A DNA stretch of 34,793 nt from an uncultured Methanobrevibacter sp. (GTDB taxonomy: Archaea > Methanobacteriota > Methanobacteria > Methanobacteriales > Methanobacteriaceae), in contig NZ_CACXNW010000025.1 in NCBI RefSeq assembly GCF_902769175.1, positions 1 through 34,793 of the forward strand. The letters run 5' to 3'. The position numbers and the translations under genes were made by a program. Shown one piece after another: positions 18,526-26,691 of this stretch. Numbering within the stretch: position 1 is the first letter of the stretch; every line of letters starts with the position of its first letter. The notes under the pieces were generated by a model. The model was given only the letters and a program-made list of their open reading frames with translations, was not told the origin of the DNA and did no database searches.

Positions 18526-19596
18526 TGAGAAAAGGTATAATTTTACTAAAATACCTATTACACATACTGCAAAAGTCAATAGCCAATAGGATAAGACAAT
18601 CTTGACTTCTGAAATCCCCTTATAATTCAAGGTATGATGCAAAGGTTCTACAGGCAAGGTAATTATATGAGCCCTATGCATTAGGCTAATGATAGTGGAT
18701 ACAATCGGCACAGCTAATGCAAGCACTCCATAGTAAGGCATATCAGTCAATAAGACTGCTGCTGCATATCCTGTACCTAAAGCAAAGGATCCAGTATCTC
18801 CCATAAATATTGAAGCAGGGTATTTGTTAAAGACTAAAAAACCAAGGCATATTGTTCCAAGCAAACCAAATGGATAAACAGCTGAAGGATTTCCAAACAT
18901 GACTCCATAAAGACAGCAGAAAGCAGATGCTATAGCTACAATACCTGCAGCCAAACCATCCATTCCATCGATAAGATTTATTGCATTGATTGAACCTAAA
19001 ACACCTATCATCAATATTGGAATTGCTAATAAACCTAATTCATATCCTCCTAAGGTAGTTACAACACCAGTAAAGGCCAAGAACAAACCAGGTATTAATT
19101 GGACAATAATCTTTACCTCTTCACTTGGCTCATATTTAATCGGTATTTCAGCTACAAGCTCTAATTTGCCTTCTTCAATTAAAGGTACAACATCTTTTTT
19201 TGCCTTTTCGGTAGTGACTCTTGCCTCTTCACCTACACCTAAATCAAGCAATCCGACAGGAACAACAGAATTACTGACATTCTTAACCACTTTTTGATAT
19301 TCCTTAATTCTAAGTCCTAATAGGTCATCAAGCAATCCCATTACTCCACCAGTAAGCATGATAAATGAAATGATTAAAATATCCTGATTTCTGAAATACA
19401 GTGAAAGTATAAGCAAAACGGTAAATAAGAAAGCGATTCCACCCATTGTTGGAGTTCCCGCCTTATGTCTATGTTCACTTACAATAGGGTTGTCAGTTAG
19501 ATGGGCATCCCTTAAAGCTTTCCTTACAAACCAGGTAAAGAGAACTGTTGCAAAGAAAGTAATTAGAAATTTCAATAAGATATTCTTCAAAGCCAT
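18523..19596 (-). CDS. MraY-like glycosyltransferase family 4 (pseudomurein lipid carrier enzyme)
   Basis: This integral membrane protein of about 357 residues matches MraY/WecA-type enzymes, which transfer a phospho-sugar-peptide from a nucleotide to a polyprenyl phosphate. Diagnostic blocks, numbered from the GTG at 19605, are EHRHKAGTPTMGG (44-56), the Asp pair LLDDLLGLR (91-99), NAINLIDGMDGLAAG (207-221) and FMGDTGSFALG (267-277). Ten or so membrane segments surround them. A charged stretch of about 65 residues (101-165) lies between segments. Start choice is uncertain: GTG (19605) and ATG (19602) precede the ATG at 19596, which has GTGAT four bases upstream. It lies between CarB-like and Mur-ligase genes, and the pathway role rests on that context plus the family. 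Confidence 0.87.
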   Translation of the reverse strand: MALKNILLKFLITFFATVLFTWFVRKALRDAHLTDNPIVSEHRHKAGTPTMGGIAFLFTVLLILSLYFRNQDILIISFIMLTGGVMGLLDDLLGLRIKEYQKVVKNVSNSVVPVGLLDLGVGEEARVTTEKAKKDVVPLIEEGKLELVAEIPIKYEPSEEVKIIVQLIPGLFLAFTGVVTTLGGYELGLLAIPILMIGVLGSINAINLIDGMDGLAAGIVAIASAFCCLYGVMFGNPSAVYPFGLLGTICLGFLVFNKYPASIFMGDTGSFALGTGYAAAVLLTDMPYYGVLALAVPIVSTIISLMHRAHIITLPVEPLHHTLNYKGISEVKIVLSYWLLTFAVCVIGILVKLYLFS

Positions 19597-19605
19597 ATTC
19601 ATCAC

Positions 19606-19974
19606 GCTTATGCAATAAAAATTTTAAATAATAATAAAAAAAATGTAAATTTAAAAGCGAAAAATAAATTTAAAAATCTATTAAAAAAAAAAAATTTTAA
19701 ATTTTACCTAAATGTACATTATATTATAATATTTTATATAAATCATAATATTTAAATTTTTATTTATATATAAAAAAATGATATTAACATAAAGAATTTG
19801 ATAATATCAAAACAACATCATTAAGGAAATATTTGAAAAATAAGTCTGTTTAAATGGGATAAAAGTTTAAAATAAAAAATAAGAATTGTTTGATTTTAAA
19901 AAAAAGTATTAAAAATATATATAATTGAAAAATAAAGTTAAAATTAATAGGAAAATCAAAAAATTACCTATTAA
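19606..19974. other. Intergenic region between CarB-like and MraY-like genes
   Basis: This 370-base AT-rich gap has no gene. It contains the palindrome AATGTACATT (19712-19721) and TATA-like sequences on the minus strand, so the MraY-like gene probably has its own promoter despite following the CarB-like gene. Confidence 0.5.
19731..19774 (-). promoter_or_regulatory. TATA-like elements upstream of the MraY-like gene
   Basis: On the minus strand TTTATATATAAATA (19761-19774) and GATTTATATAAAAT (19731-19744) lie about 140-170 bases before the start. The palindrome AATGTACATT lies ten bases downstream of the second. Confidence 0.35.
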
Positions 19975-21120
19975 TTAGAATCCACTAGAATAATCATTTC
20001 CAGTTAAATCTTTGGCTATTTTAAAAGTTTCATCATAGGTTTTTCCTCTAATAGTGATTCTTTGATATCCTTTAGGACCATGAACAATAAAATTGCCATT
20101 GATATACTCTTTTATAGGTTCTTGAGGTTCTGGACCTTCATAATCACCTATCGGCACTTCCAATGCACAATAGTCTTTAATCTCATTTTCAAGATCTGTT
20201 AGATTGAAATTACCTACAGCAATATCCACAAGCAGATTCAATGGGTTTAAATCTGTACATGCAAAGGACAGATACCTTGTACCACTTGGACGAGTGTTGA
20301 TTTCAATTGCATAAACCTTATTTTCATTCTTTGAATAAATCAAGTCCATATCAATTGTTCCTTCAGATTTAAGATTAGTTGCAATATGCTTGGCTATTTT
20401 CCTAAACTCTTCATTATCCATTGCTTCAAAATCACAAGGACCATATCTAAGCCTTTTTATTGGATGAATTCCTTCTAAACTGGTTTCTCCCTTGTATACT
20501 GGAACCAATGGCAGATATTCTCCATTCCAACCAATCACTTCAGTTGAAACTTCACTTCCTTCAATGAACTTTTCAATCAAAGCTTGATTAAAGCTGTCAA
20601 AATAATCCAATACATCCTTGAATTCATTGGTTATGCAAATATCCTTACCTCCTTGCCCTTCTGATTGCTTTAAAACGATTGGGAAATCAAAGCCTAATTT
20701 TTCAATAAACTCTTCCTCTGTTTCAAAGTCATCCTTGCTTAAAACATTTGCAGGAGGCACATTAAGATTGATTGATTTAAAGAATTCTTTAGTTTTGACT
20801 TTATCAGATGCTATTTCAACTGCATTAAAATTTGATGAGATTACTGGAATATTATGCTTTTCCTCAATTTCCTCCTTCATTAATGCTACATCCATCAATG
20901 GAGGGTCAATGCCTAAAAGAGGAACAATAGCATTAACTTCCTCTCCAATAGCTATTTCCATAGGCTTATCCATTCCTCTTGGAACTATATAATATCTTGT
21001 TGGCAAATCCAAATTAGGAGCTTCTTCATTTGATTCGGTAATGATGCTTTCAATACCTAATTTATCTACATGATATGCCACATCATCGTATAATCTTGAT
21101 CCAATAAATAAAACTTTCAT
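19975..21120 (-). CDS. CarB-like ATP-grasp ligase of the pseudomurein cluster
   Basis: This 381-residue protein has the ATP-grasp architecture of the carbamoyl-phosphate synthase large subunit and its relatives. The pre-ATP-grasp domain (about 1-105) starts MKVLFIGSRLYDDVAYHV. The ATP-grasp domain follows with DKVKTKEFFKSI (about 107-118), the lid-and-binding stretch FPIVLKQSEGQGGKDI (about 148-163), IEKFIEGSEVSTEV and the metal-binding end AIEINTRPSGTRYLS (about 273-287, with Glu and Asn). It is far too short for a true CarB. Its position directly upstream of MraY-like and Mur-ligase genes matches the CarB-like gene of methanobacterial pseudomurein clusters. An amino-acid-adding or precursor-activating reaction is plausible; the substrate is unproven. 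GTGATT precedes the ATG. Confidence 0.85.
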   Translation of the reverse strand: MKVLFIGSRLYDDVAYHVDKLGIESIITESNEEAPNLDLPTRYYIVPRGMDKPMEIAIGEEVNAIVPLLGIDPPLMDVALMKEEIEEKHNIPVISSNFNAVEIASDKVKTKEFFKSINLNVPPANVLSKDDFETEEEFIEKLGFDFPIVLKQSEGQGGKDICITNEFKDVLDYFDSFNQALIEKFIEGSEVSTEVIGWNGEYLPLVPVYKGETSLEGIHPIKRLRYGPCDFEAMDNEEFRKIAKHIATNLKSEGTIDMDLIYSKNENKVYAIEINTRPSGTRYLSFACTDLNPLNLLVDIAVGNFNLTDLENEIKDYCALEVPIGDYEGPEPQEPIKEYINGNFIVHGPKGYQRITIRGKTYDETFKIAKDLTGNDYSSGF

Positions 21121-21430
21121 ATAATCACACAGAATTCTTTAATCTAATATTATATTTAGAATCATGTTAAATAAAATTTACTTAAAAGAGATTGGAAGAT
21201 GAAAAAAAGAACAATCCCAATAAATTGAAAAAATAAGCTAAATAGTTAGAAAAAAATTAAAAACTGATTAAAAGTATTTCTTAATATTAAAAAATAGTAG
21301 AAATATAAAAAATAAAATAAGATTAAAAAAGCTAAAAATATAAAAAACATTCAAAAACTAAAAAATAAAATAAGATTAAAAAAGCTAAAAATATTAAAAA
21401 AGTTCAAAAATATAAAAATAAAATAAAAGA
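21121..21430. other. 310-base AT-rich gap between CarB-like and HycI-like genes
   Basis: No gene is visible. The half next to the HycI-like stop holds a tandem repeat (21306-21430). The half next to the CarB-like start should hold its promoter, but no single TATA element stands out. Confidence 0.45.
21306..21430. repeat. 53-bp tandem repeat at the 3' end of the HycI-like gene
   Basis: AATAAAATAAGATTAAAAAA followed by GCTAAAAATAT occurs at 21311 and 21364, and a shortened AAATAAAAGATTAAA at 21421 runs into the stop codon. In the gene's sense direction the block is T-rich and ends in several U-tracts, as for a duplicated terminator. Confidence 0.75.
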
Positions 21431-22126
21431 TTAAACTCCTAAAATCTTATTAAACAACAATTTAATAAGCATATCTGAAGAATCCTTAATTTTAGGTGAC
21501 AATTCAAAGGACAACTCCATTATTTCAGGTTCTATTCCAATGAAAAGAATATTGTACTCCTTTTCCAACTGCAAATATTTAATCAAATAAGCTAATGACA
21601 TTGAGTGGGTTGAAATGCTTATATCTACAATATTGTCCTTATTTACAATATTTATTTCACCAGCTTCCTTATTCATTAAACTGGCATCAATTAGAATTAT
21701 ATGAGAAGGATCACATTTTTTTATGAGTCCAGTGAAATTTTCAGGAACTGAACCACCATTTATCAAAAATGTCTTTTCCAATCTTTCAATCCATGACTCA
21801 TTTACATCAACATTTAATTCGTTAAAATACGAATAAAGACCTTCATTTAGAGGTGTATTTCCAGTGTTAATATCAATTACATTATCAAAAAACTCAAAAT
21901 CATTATCTTGATTATTAAGAAAATCTGGATTATTTTTTCCATTATTATCCTTTGAATTTAAATTATTTAAGATATTTTCTTTTAAAATAGATAATTGATT
22001 AATAATATATGGTCCTAAACCATCATCTCCACGAATATCATTTCCTATACCTAAAATAAGTAGAGAATCAGAATTTTCTAAAAATAAATCAATTTCCTTG
22101 CTTATTTTTTCACAATTTTTTGACAT
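21431..22126 (-). CDS. HycI-type hydrogenase maturation protease
   Basis: Proteases of this family cut the C-terminal extension from the large subunit of NiFe hydrogenases after nickel insertion. The signature LILGIGNDIRGDDGLGPYI (about residues 19-37) includes the first nickel-sensing acidic residue. INGGSVPENFTG (about 137-148) and HIILIDASLM (about 157-166), with the second Asp, follow, as does a conserved STHSMSL (about 187-193). The protein has 231 residues, against roughly 150-170 for typical members. The excess is an Asn/Asp-rich insert (about 50-75, NSKDNNGKNNPDFLNNQDND) and a helical stretch (about 95-130). NikR two genes upstream fits a nickel-hydrogenase theme. The exact hydrogenase client is not shown. 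Confidence 0.82.
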   Translation of the reverse strand: MSKNCEKISKEIDLFLENSDSLLILGIGNDIRGDDGLGPYIINQLSILKENILNNLNSKDNNGKNNPDFLNNQDNDFEFFDNVIDINTGNTPLNEGLYSYFNELNVDVNESWIERLEKTFLINGGSVPENFTGLIKKCDPSHIILIDASLMNKEAGEINIVNKDNIVDISISTHSMSLAYLIKYLQLEKEYNILFIGIEPEIMELSFELSPKIKDSSDMLIKLLFNKILGV

Positions 22127-22273
22127 TTTATCACAATCATTATAATTTGAAAAAGCTTAAAGAATTTACACTTGAAATACAACTAAAGTTTAAATTTTTT
22201 TAATGATTTCAATGAATTTTTGAATGAAATGCTAAAAAAAAATTTGTGTTTGAACATCATTTAAATAAAGTTT

Positions 22274-23218
22274 TTAATTATGAACTATTTCCAAAATCTC
22301 AGTCCTTATGGTTTCCACTCCACCGCCCATAACATATTCAAGTTTTATCCGAACCGAATCTCCACAATTTAGCTCCACTTCTTCAATCGGAACCATCATA
22401 GAAGGATTTAACATAGGAGTAGGTCCACAAATAATATTTTCATTCAAATTGGTGAAAGTGGTTAGCTTAATGCCATTAATCTTTAATTTATTTTCCTCGA
22501 TATTAAAATTATCTTTTAGATTGAATCTTTCAAACTTCTCATCAGCTAATTTCTCTTCAAAGCCCATTGACTTTAAGTCATCTTCTCCATATACCATAAA
22601 CTCTATTTCTGCACTAAAATTAGAATCAAGATCATCCAGGAAATTTAATTCACTATAAATAACCGGTTTTCCTAAAGCAATATAAACTGGAGCGTATTCA
22701 TCATCTTCATACTGAATGAAATGATTATTCATAAAAATAGGTTCTGCAGAATTTATGATTCCCTGAGGAATGATTGTTCCATTTTCCTTTAGGTATTTCT
22801 TTGCATAAATCAATACAGGAACTTCCTCCTCATCAATCAGTGCAGTATCTAACATTTCACATATAATCAGGTCTGCCTTTTCATTTAATTTGCTGAAATC
22901 AAAGCTTAATATATCATCATTGAAGACATAAACATTATCGAATTCTTTAAGGTTCTCTTTAGCTAATTGATAGGTTGAATTATTTAACTCAATAGCAATA
23001 ATATTATCCATATAGTCCTTTGCAAAATAGCTTAAAACGCCAGAACCACATCCCAAATCAAAGGCAATTCTTGATGAAGATTTCAAATCACCATTTCCAT
23101 TATTGTATGAACCATTATCTATTTCCACCATATAATCATCAATAGCTTCCTTAAAAGCACTTAGCCTTTCATAATCCCTTAAAAGCTTGAAATGATAAGA
23201 ATTAACGTTAAATTTCAT
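22274..23218 (-). CDS. SAM-dependent methyltransferase resembling protein arginine methyltransferases
   Basis: This 314-residue protein shows a class I methyltransferase core. HFKLLRDYERLSAFKEAID (about residues 9-27) resembles the pre-core helix of PRMTs. AFDLGCGSGVLSYFAKD (about 52-68) is motif I. AIELNNS (about 75-81) holds the ribose-binding Glu, and ICEMLDTALIDEEEVPVL (about 119-136) looks like the PRMT double-Glu loop. A beta-rich C-terminal half (about 160-314) matches the PRMT barrel position. GGCGT precedes the ATG. It lies between nikR and the HycI-like gene, all on the minus strand. Methylation of a protein is a fair inference, but RNA or small-molecule substrates cannot be excluded. 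Confidence 0.75.
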   Translation of the reverse strand: MKFNVNSYHFKLLRDYERLSAFKEAIDDYMVEIDNGSYNNGNGDLKSSSRIAFDLGCGSGVLSYFAKDYMDNIIAIELNNSTYQLAKENLKEFDNVYVFNDDILSFDFSKLNEKADLIICEMLDTALIDEEEVPVLIYAKKYLKENGTIIPQGIINSAEPIFMNNHFIQYEDDEYAPVYIALGKPVIYSELNFLDDLDSNFSAEIEFMVYGEDDLKSMGFEEKLADEKFERFNLKDNFNIEENKLKINGIKLTTFTNLNENIICGPTPMLNPSMMVPIEEVELNCGDSVRIKLEYVMGGGVETIRTEILEIVHN

Positions 23219-23419
23219 AGTAACGCCTAAACAATAAGATTTGATAAAAAATTTGAAACAGTGAAAAATTACTCCAGATTTTCCACAATTTTAATGAAAA
23301 ATATACTCAAAAAATGATTAATTTTAAAAAATAACCCCTTAAAATGAATAATAATTTAAAAAATCATTTAAGATTAACAAATTAAATCCTAAATGATATA
23401 AAATAAAAAAAGTTAGAAA

Positions 23420-23869
23420 TTAGATATGTACATGATCCTCATTATGGTCATGTTCATGGTCTAAAGACTCGCCATTTGCTGTACTAGTAAGTTTAACATG
23501 CTCTACACCTTTAAGTCTCATCATTCTTTCGGTGAGATCTCTGATTTGTGTAACATCCCCATTTACAACAATAACTTCCATACAGTACTTTTGAGTCATA
23601 TGAATATGCATGCTAGCGTTAATTTCCTTTCTAAAATCATGCTGGATGTTTGCTAAGCTTTCCATAACTCCTGTGAAATGATGATCGTAGATAATGGTGA
23701 TGACACCTACTCTTTGACCTTCCATTTCACTCATCCATTGATATCTCAAAATATAATCGCTTAAAGCATCGCGAATCCCTTTCGAACGTGATTGATAACC
23801 CCTGTCTTTTAAAACTTCATCAAACTCTGCCAAAAGTTTTTTTGGTAAAGACATACTTATTCTCATCAT
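23420..23869 (-). CDS. nikR: Nickel-responsive regulator NikR
   Basis: NikR is a ribbon-helix-helix repressor that binds DNA when loaded with nickel. The 149-residue protein has the RHH domain RISMSLPKKLLAEFDEVLKDRGYQSRSKGIRDAL at its N terminus, then the ACT-like metal-binding domain with HHFTGVMESLANIQHD, ASMHIHMTQKYCMEVIVVNG and LKGVEHVKL. The two His of HIH, the Cys of KYC and the His in YDHHF match the square-planar nickel ligands of the family. A His/Asp tail, DHEHDHNEDHVHI, may bind extra metal. AGGTG six bases before the ATG at 23869 sets the start over the GTG three codons upstream. Downstream come a methyltransferase and a hydrogenase maturation protease. Confidence 0.93.
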   Translation of the reverse strand: MMRISMSLPKKLLAEFDEVLKDRGYQSRSKGIRDALSDYILRYQWMSEMEGQRVGVITIIYDHHFTGVMESLANIQHDFRKEINASMHIHMTQKYCMEVIVVNGDVTQIRDLTERMMRLKGVEHVKLTSTANGESLDHEHDHNEDHVHI

Positions 23870-24216
23870 ATAAAACACCTAAAACTACAATACAATATTT
23901 AATAATAATTGTCTTTTAATCAAGTATTGCTTAATTAATATGAATTTCCAAATTATTATTAATATATTAATATATTATTACTTTATAGAATATAAATATT
24001 ACTAAAAAAATTCCATAAAAATGGAAAAAATGCTATACTTTTCCATTAAATGCTTTAATTTGATATCGTTCATTATTATTTTTCTCAAAAATAAAGAATT
24101 TTTAAATTATTCATTCAAACAAATTGATAATCAATTTATCAAATAATTAAACAAAAATTATACAAAATCACAAACTTTAAAAAATTTTATAAAACATGAA
24201 AAAATAATAGAATATT
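23870..24216. other. Divergent region nikR / alpha-beta hydrolase
   Basis: This roughly 340-base AT-rich region lies between divergent genes. It holds the leaderless-type promoter of the hydrolase at its right end. Near nikR are AT-rich dyads such as AATATATTAATATATT (around 23960), but no convincing NikR operator (a GTATGA-type inverted repeat) is seen. Confidence 0.45.
24185..24194 (+). promoter_or_regulatory. TATA box of alpha/beta hydrolase gene, leaderless type
   Basis: TTTTATAAAA is centred about 28 bases before the ATG at 24217, the usual TATA-to-start-site distance in archaea. No ribosome-binding sequence precedes this ATG, unlike most genes here. The mRNA probably begins at or next to the start codon. 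Confidence 0.5.
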
Positions 24217-25008
24217 ATGTCTGAAATAAAAGCAAATAATATAAATATTAACTATCAGCTTAAAGGAGAAGGCAAAACAATTGTTTTTGTTCATGGATTG
24301 TCTGATAATTTACACTATTGGGATATTTTAACTAATGAGTTAGCAAGCAGATACCAAGTTTTAACCTATGATTTAAGAGGGCATGGAAGCTCTGGAGATG
24401 ATGATAGGCAATCAAGCATAGACTTATATCAAGAGGACCTCTACTGCCTATTAAATGAATTGAATATAGACAATGCTGTTTTCATTGGTCTTTCATTAGG
24501 GGGAAATGTAATTTTGGATTTAGTTCTCAATCATCCTGAAAAAGTGAATGGAATGATAATCATGTCCAGTTTCCCAGAACTTGACGAAAGATTAAGGGGA
24601 ATTTTTAAAGATTTTGAAAATGGAATCAATCAAGGATTTGTTGAGTTCTTTGATATCATTTTACCTTATACATTAACTGAAGATATGATTGAAGAGAATA
24701 AGGAAGTATTGGAATCCCTTAAATATGAAGCAGCAAAGGTAGCAAATATTGAAGGAATCAAAAACGGAATCAAAGCAGGATATGGATTTAATGTCACTGA
24801 TAGATTAAATGAGATTGATGTTCCTACAGTAGTGATAGCTGGAGAAGAGGATGATTTAACCGATTTGAATATTCAAAAGAAAATCCAGGAGAACATTAAA
24901 GGTTCTGAGTTAATTGTTCTTGAAAAGACAAAGCATAAACTTTTAATTGGCAGAAATATTTCAAGGATAATTGAGATAATTGATGAATTCATGCTAAAAA
25001 TAGAGTAA
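24217..25008 (+). CDS. Alpha/beta hydrolase
   Basis: This 263-residue cytosolic protein shows the alpha/beta-hydrolase fold. An oxyanion region IVFVHGLSDNLHYWD (about residues 22-36) is followed by YDLRGHGSSG (about 51-60), the nucleophile elbow GLSLGG with Ser about 93, an acid in VVIAGEEDDLTD (about 209-220) and a late His in LEKTKHKLLIGR (about 234-245). The catalytic triad is thus complete. The cap region (about 125-200) is helical. The substrate cannot be read; carboxylesterase, peptidase and C-C hydrolase members share these motifs. There is no operon partner; it faces a convergent winged-helix gene. Confidence 0.85.
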   Translation: MSEIKANNININYQLKGEGKTIVFVHGLSDNLHYWDILTNELASRYQVLTYDLRGHGSSGDDDRQSSIDLYQEDLYCLLNELNIDNAVFIGLSLGGNVILDLVLNHPEKVNGMIIMSSFPELDERLRGIFKDFENGINQGFVEFFDIILPYTLTEDMIEENKEVLESLKYEAAKVANIEGIKNGIKAGYGFNVTDRLNEIDVPTVVIAGEEDDLTDLNIQKKIQENIKGSELIVLEKTKHKLLIGRNISRIIEIIDEFMLKIE

Positions 25009-25058
25009 TGATTTATAATCAGATGAAAAAATAGCTTAAATGAAATTCTCTAAAAAGT

Positions 25059-25195
25059 ATTGATTTCAAATAAATAAAAAATTATAAAAAGAAATAAACA
25101 AAAAATATTGATTTCTAAATAAATAAAAAAAGATTATAAAAAGAAATTAAACAAATATTGATTTTAAAAAAATAAAAAAAAGAAATTGATTATTA
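25059..25195. repeat. Imperfect tandem repeat, about 47-50 bp, three copies
   Basis: TATTGATTT followed by AAATAAATAAAAAAATTATAAAAAGAAAT-type sequence starts at 25059, 25106 and 25156. It lies between convergent genes and reaches the stop codon of the winged-helix gene, so it may serve as terminator for one or both. Confidence 0.7.
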
Positions 25196-25648
25196 TAAAA
25201 CCTTATAATAATCTCCATTTTTTCTATAAACTGCTTCAATTAGCCCTTTATTCTCTAATGACAATAAAATATGATACATTCTAAAATCAGATAATTTTAA
25301 CTCACCATATAAAAGGTTTCCTTCAATTTCATATCTTGAGACAAAACCTTCATCATCCTGTAAGGACTTTATAATTTCAAATGATGACTTTTCTTTTTGG
25401 TTCAATTCAGCATTAAGCACATCTTCCTTTGAATTTACAGTATTTATCTCCTTATCCACTTCTTTTAGCATAACTGTAGATCCATCATAATTTACCAATC
25501 CTTTTGAATCCAAACTTTTCAATAGGTCATTCAAATCGTGTTCATAAATCCCCAAATCTTCTTTAATAATGGAAACGTCTACTTTTTCATCAGAATATGA
25601 TTTAATTTGATTTAGGACATTTTCTTCTTCTTTAGTAATTGTTATCAT
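25193..25648 (-). CDS. Tandem winged-helix protein, unknown function
   Basis: This 151-residue protein contains two regions that look like winged helices. The N-terminal one (about residues 1-62) has VDVSIIKEDLGIYEHDLNDLLKSLDSKGLV and a wing ending in VMLKE. The C-terminal one (about 88-151) has FVSRYEIEGNLLYGELKLSDFRMYHILLSLENKGLIEAVYRKNGDYYKVL. A charged linker joins them. AAAGGT precedes the ATG. No enzyme or ligand domain is present. DNA binding and a regulatory role are likely from the fold, but the prediction is by eye and the targets are unknown. Confidence 0.6.
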   Translation of the reverse strand: MITITKEEENVLNQIKSYSDEKVDVSIIKEDLGIYEHDLNDLLKSLDSKGLVNYDGSTVMLKEVDKEINTVNSKEDVLNAELNQKEKSSFEIIKSLQDDEGFVSRYEIEGNLLYGELKLSDFRMYHILLSLENKGLIEAVYRKNGDYYKVL

Positions 25649-25998
25649 AAATAAAAACCTTTAGATATAATTTTTAATAAAACTTCTGTATTTGAATTTA
25701 AAATATTAATCTTTCTTATTTAATTATATTATGTAATGCATTATAAATAAATTTATAGACAGCAATTGAAAACTAAAAATAGATTAAAAATAATAAGCAA
25801 TATTTTAAAAAATAGCTGAAATTAAATAATCAATAGTCAAAATATAGCAAATATCAAAGATAGTAAAAAATAGTGAAAACTAGCAAAATATAGCAAATAT
25901 CAAAGATAGTAAAAAATAGTGAAAACTAGCAAAATATAGCAAATATCAAAAAGAGCAAAAACATTAAAAATAAAAAAAAAAATAATGAATAAAATTAA
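25649..25998. other. 350-base gap between winged-helix and HEAT-repeat genes
   Basis: No gene is visible. The right half is an exact 46-bp tandem repeat just past the HEAT gene's stop. The left half should hold the winged-helix gene promoter; several TATA-like stretches occur (for example near 25741-25752). Confidence 0.5.
25838..25950. repeat. Exact 46-bp tandem repeat, 2.5 copies
   Basis: Copies starting CAAAATATAGCAAATATCAA lie at 25838 and 25884 and are identical over 46 bases; a third copy from 25930 runs 21 bases. Complete identity points to recent duplication. The block is downstream of the HEAT-repeat gene. Confidence 0.9.
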
Positions 25999-26466
25999 TT
26001 ATTCACCACTTAATCTATTGATTGCATCTTTTGCACCATATTGTACAAAAGAGCTTTCGTCATTTAATAATTCTTCGAGTTTTGGAAGAGCTTCCTTAGC
26101 ATCAAGTGCTCCTAAGATCCAACAAGCTGCTCCTCTAACTCTCCATTTAGGATTATCCAATTCTGCAATAACAGGTTCAATTGCTTCATCACCCATAGTA
26201 GTTAAAGCGGTAGAAGCTTCTCTTCTTACCAATTTGTTTCTGTCACCTAAAGTTTTAACAAGTGCAGGGATAGCTCTCTTGTCACCAATAGCTTTTAAGA
26301 CTTCTATTGCACCAAGCTTAATGTCTTTGTTTCTTTCATCTAAAGCTGCAATGAGAGGTTCAACTGCTTCTTCACCTTTAAGCTCGAGTGAACCAATTGC
26401 TTCTTCCTTAACAAAGTCATCCTCATCTTTTAAGTCTAATATGAGTTCATCAATTGATTTTTCCAT
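25999..26466 (-). CDS. HEAT-repeat (PBS-lyase-like) protein
   Basis: This 155-residue protein is made almost wholly of about five HEAT-like repeats of around 31 residues. Examples are VKEEAIGSLELKGEEAVEPLIAAL, IKLGAIEVLKAIGDKRAIPALVKTL, VRREASTALTTMGDEAIEPVIAEL, VRGAACWILGALDAKEALPKLEEL and VQYGAKDAINRL. Such proteins form curved helical scaffolds for protein-protein contact. No catalytic motif is present, so lyase activity is not implied. GGTAAT precedes the ATG, and a clear BRE/TATA pair lies about 140 bases upstream. It is divergent from the AksF/LeuB-like gene. Its partner is unknown. Confidence 0.88.
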   Translation of the reverse strand: MEKSIDELILDLKDEDDFVKEEAIGSLELKGEEAVEPLIAALDERNKDIKLGAIEVLKAIGDKRAIPALVKTLGDRNKLVRREASTALTTMGDEAIEPVIAELDNPKWRVRGAACWILGALDAKEALPKLEELLNDESSFVQYGAKDAINRLSGE

Positions 26467-26602
26467 AATATTACCGTCCTAAAACATTAATTATCAAAAA
26501 TATTCTATTATTTTAATTAAACTACAATCATTCAACCATATGAATAATTATCTATACTTATCTTTACAATTGAATGTACTTAATTATTATTATAATTTAC
26601 AA

Positions 26603-26620
26603 GTATATAAATATTTCGAC
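26603..26620 (-). promoter_or_regulatory. BRE and TATA box of the HEAT-repeat gene
   Basis: On the minus strand GTCGAAATATTTATATAC combines a purine-rich CGAAA with TATTTATATA. The ATG lies about 140 bases downstream, so the leader would be around 110 bases. Confidence 0.45.
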
Positions 26621-26691
26621 TTGTTACGAACAATATTATACATTACAAATAAAACCATTTTTGTTAAAGGGATGAGAAATTATAAAATGCA

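Noticed and set aside
23879..24216. A NikR operator upstream of nikR
   Set aside because: AT-rich dyads exist, but none resembles the GTATGA-type inverted repeat known for NikR, and such dyads are expected by chance in this composition.
25985..26482. 165-codon plus-strand ORF over the HEAT-repeat gene
   Set aside because: It is the Ser/Leu-rich mirror of the HEAT repeats on the other strand; the HEAT protein has a ribosome site, promoter and family motifs.
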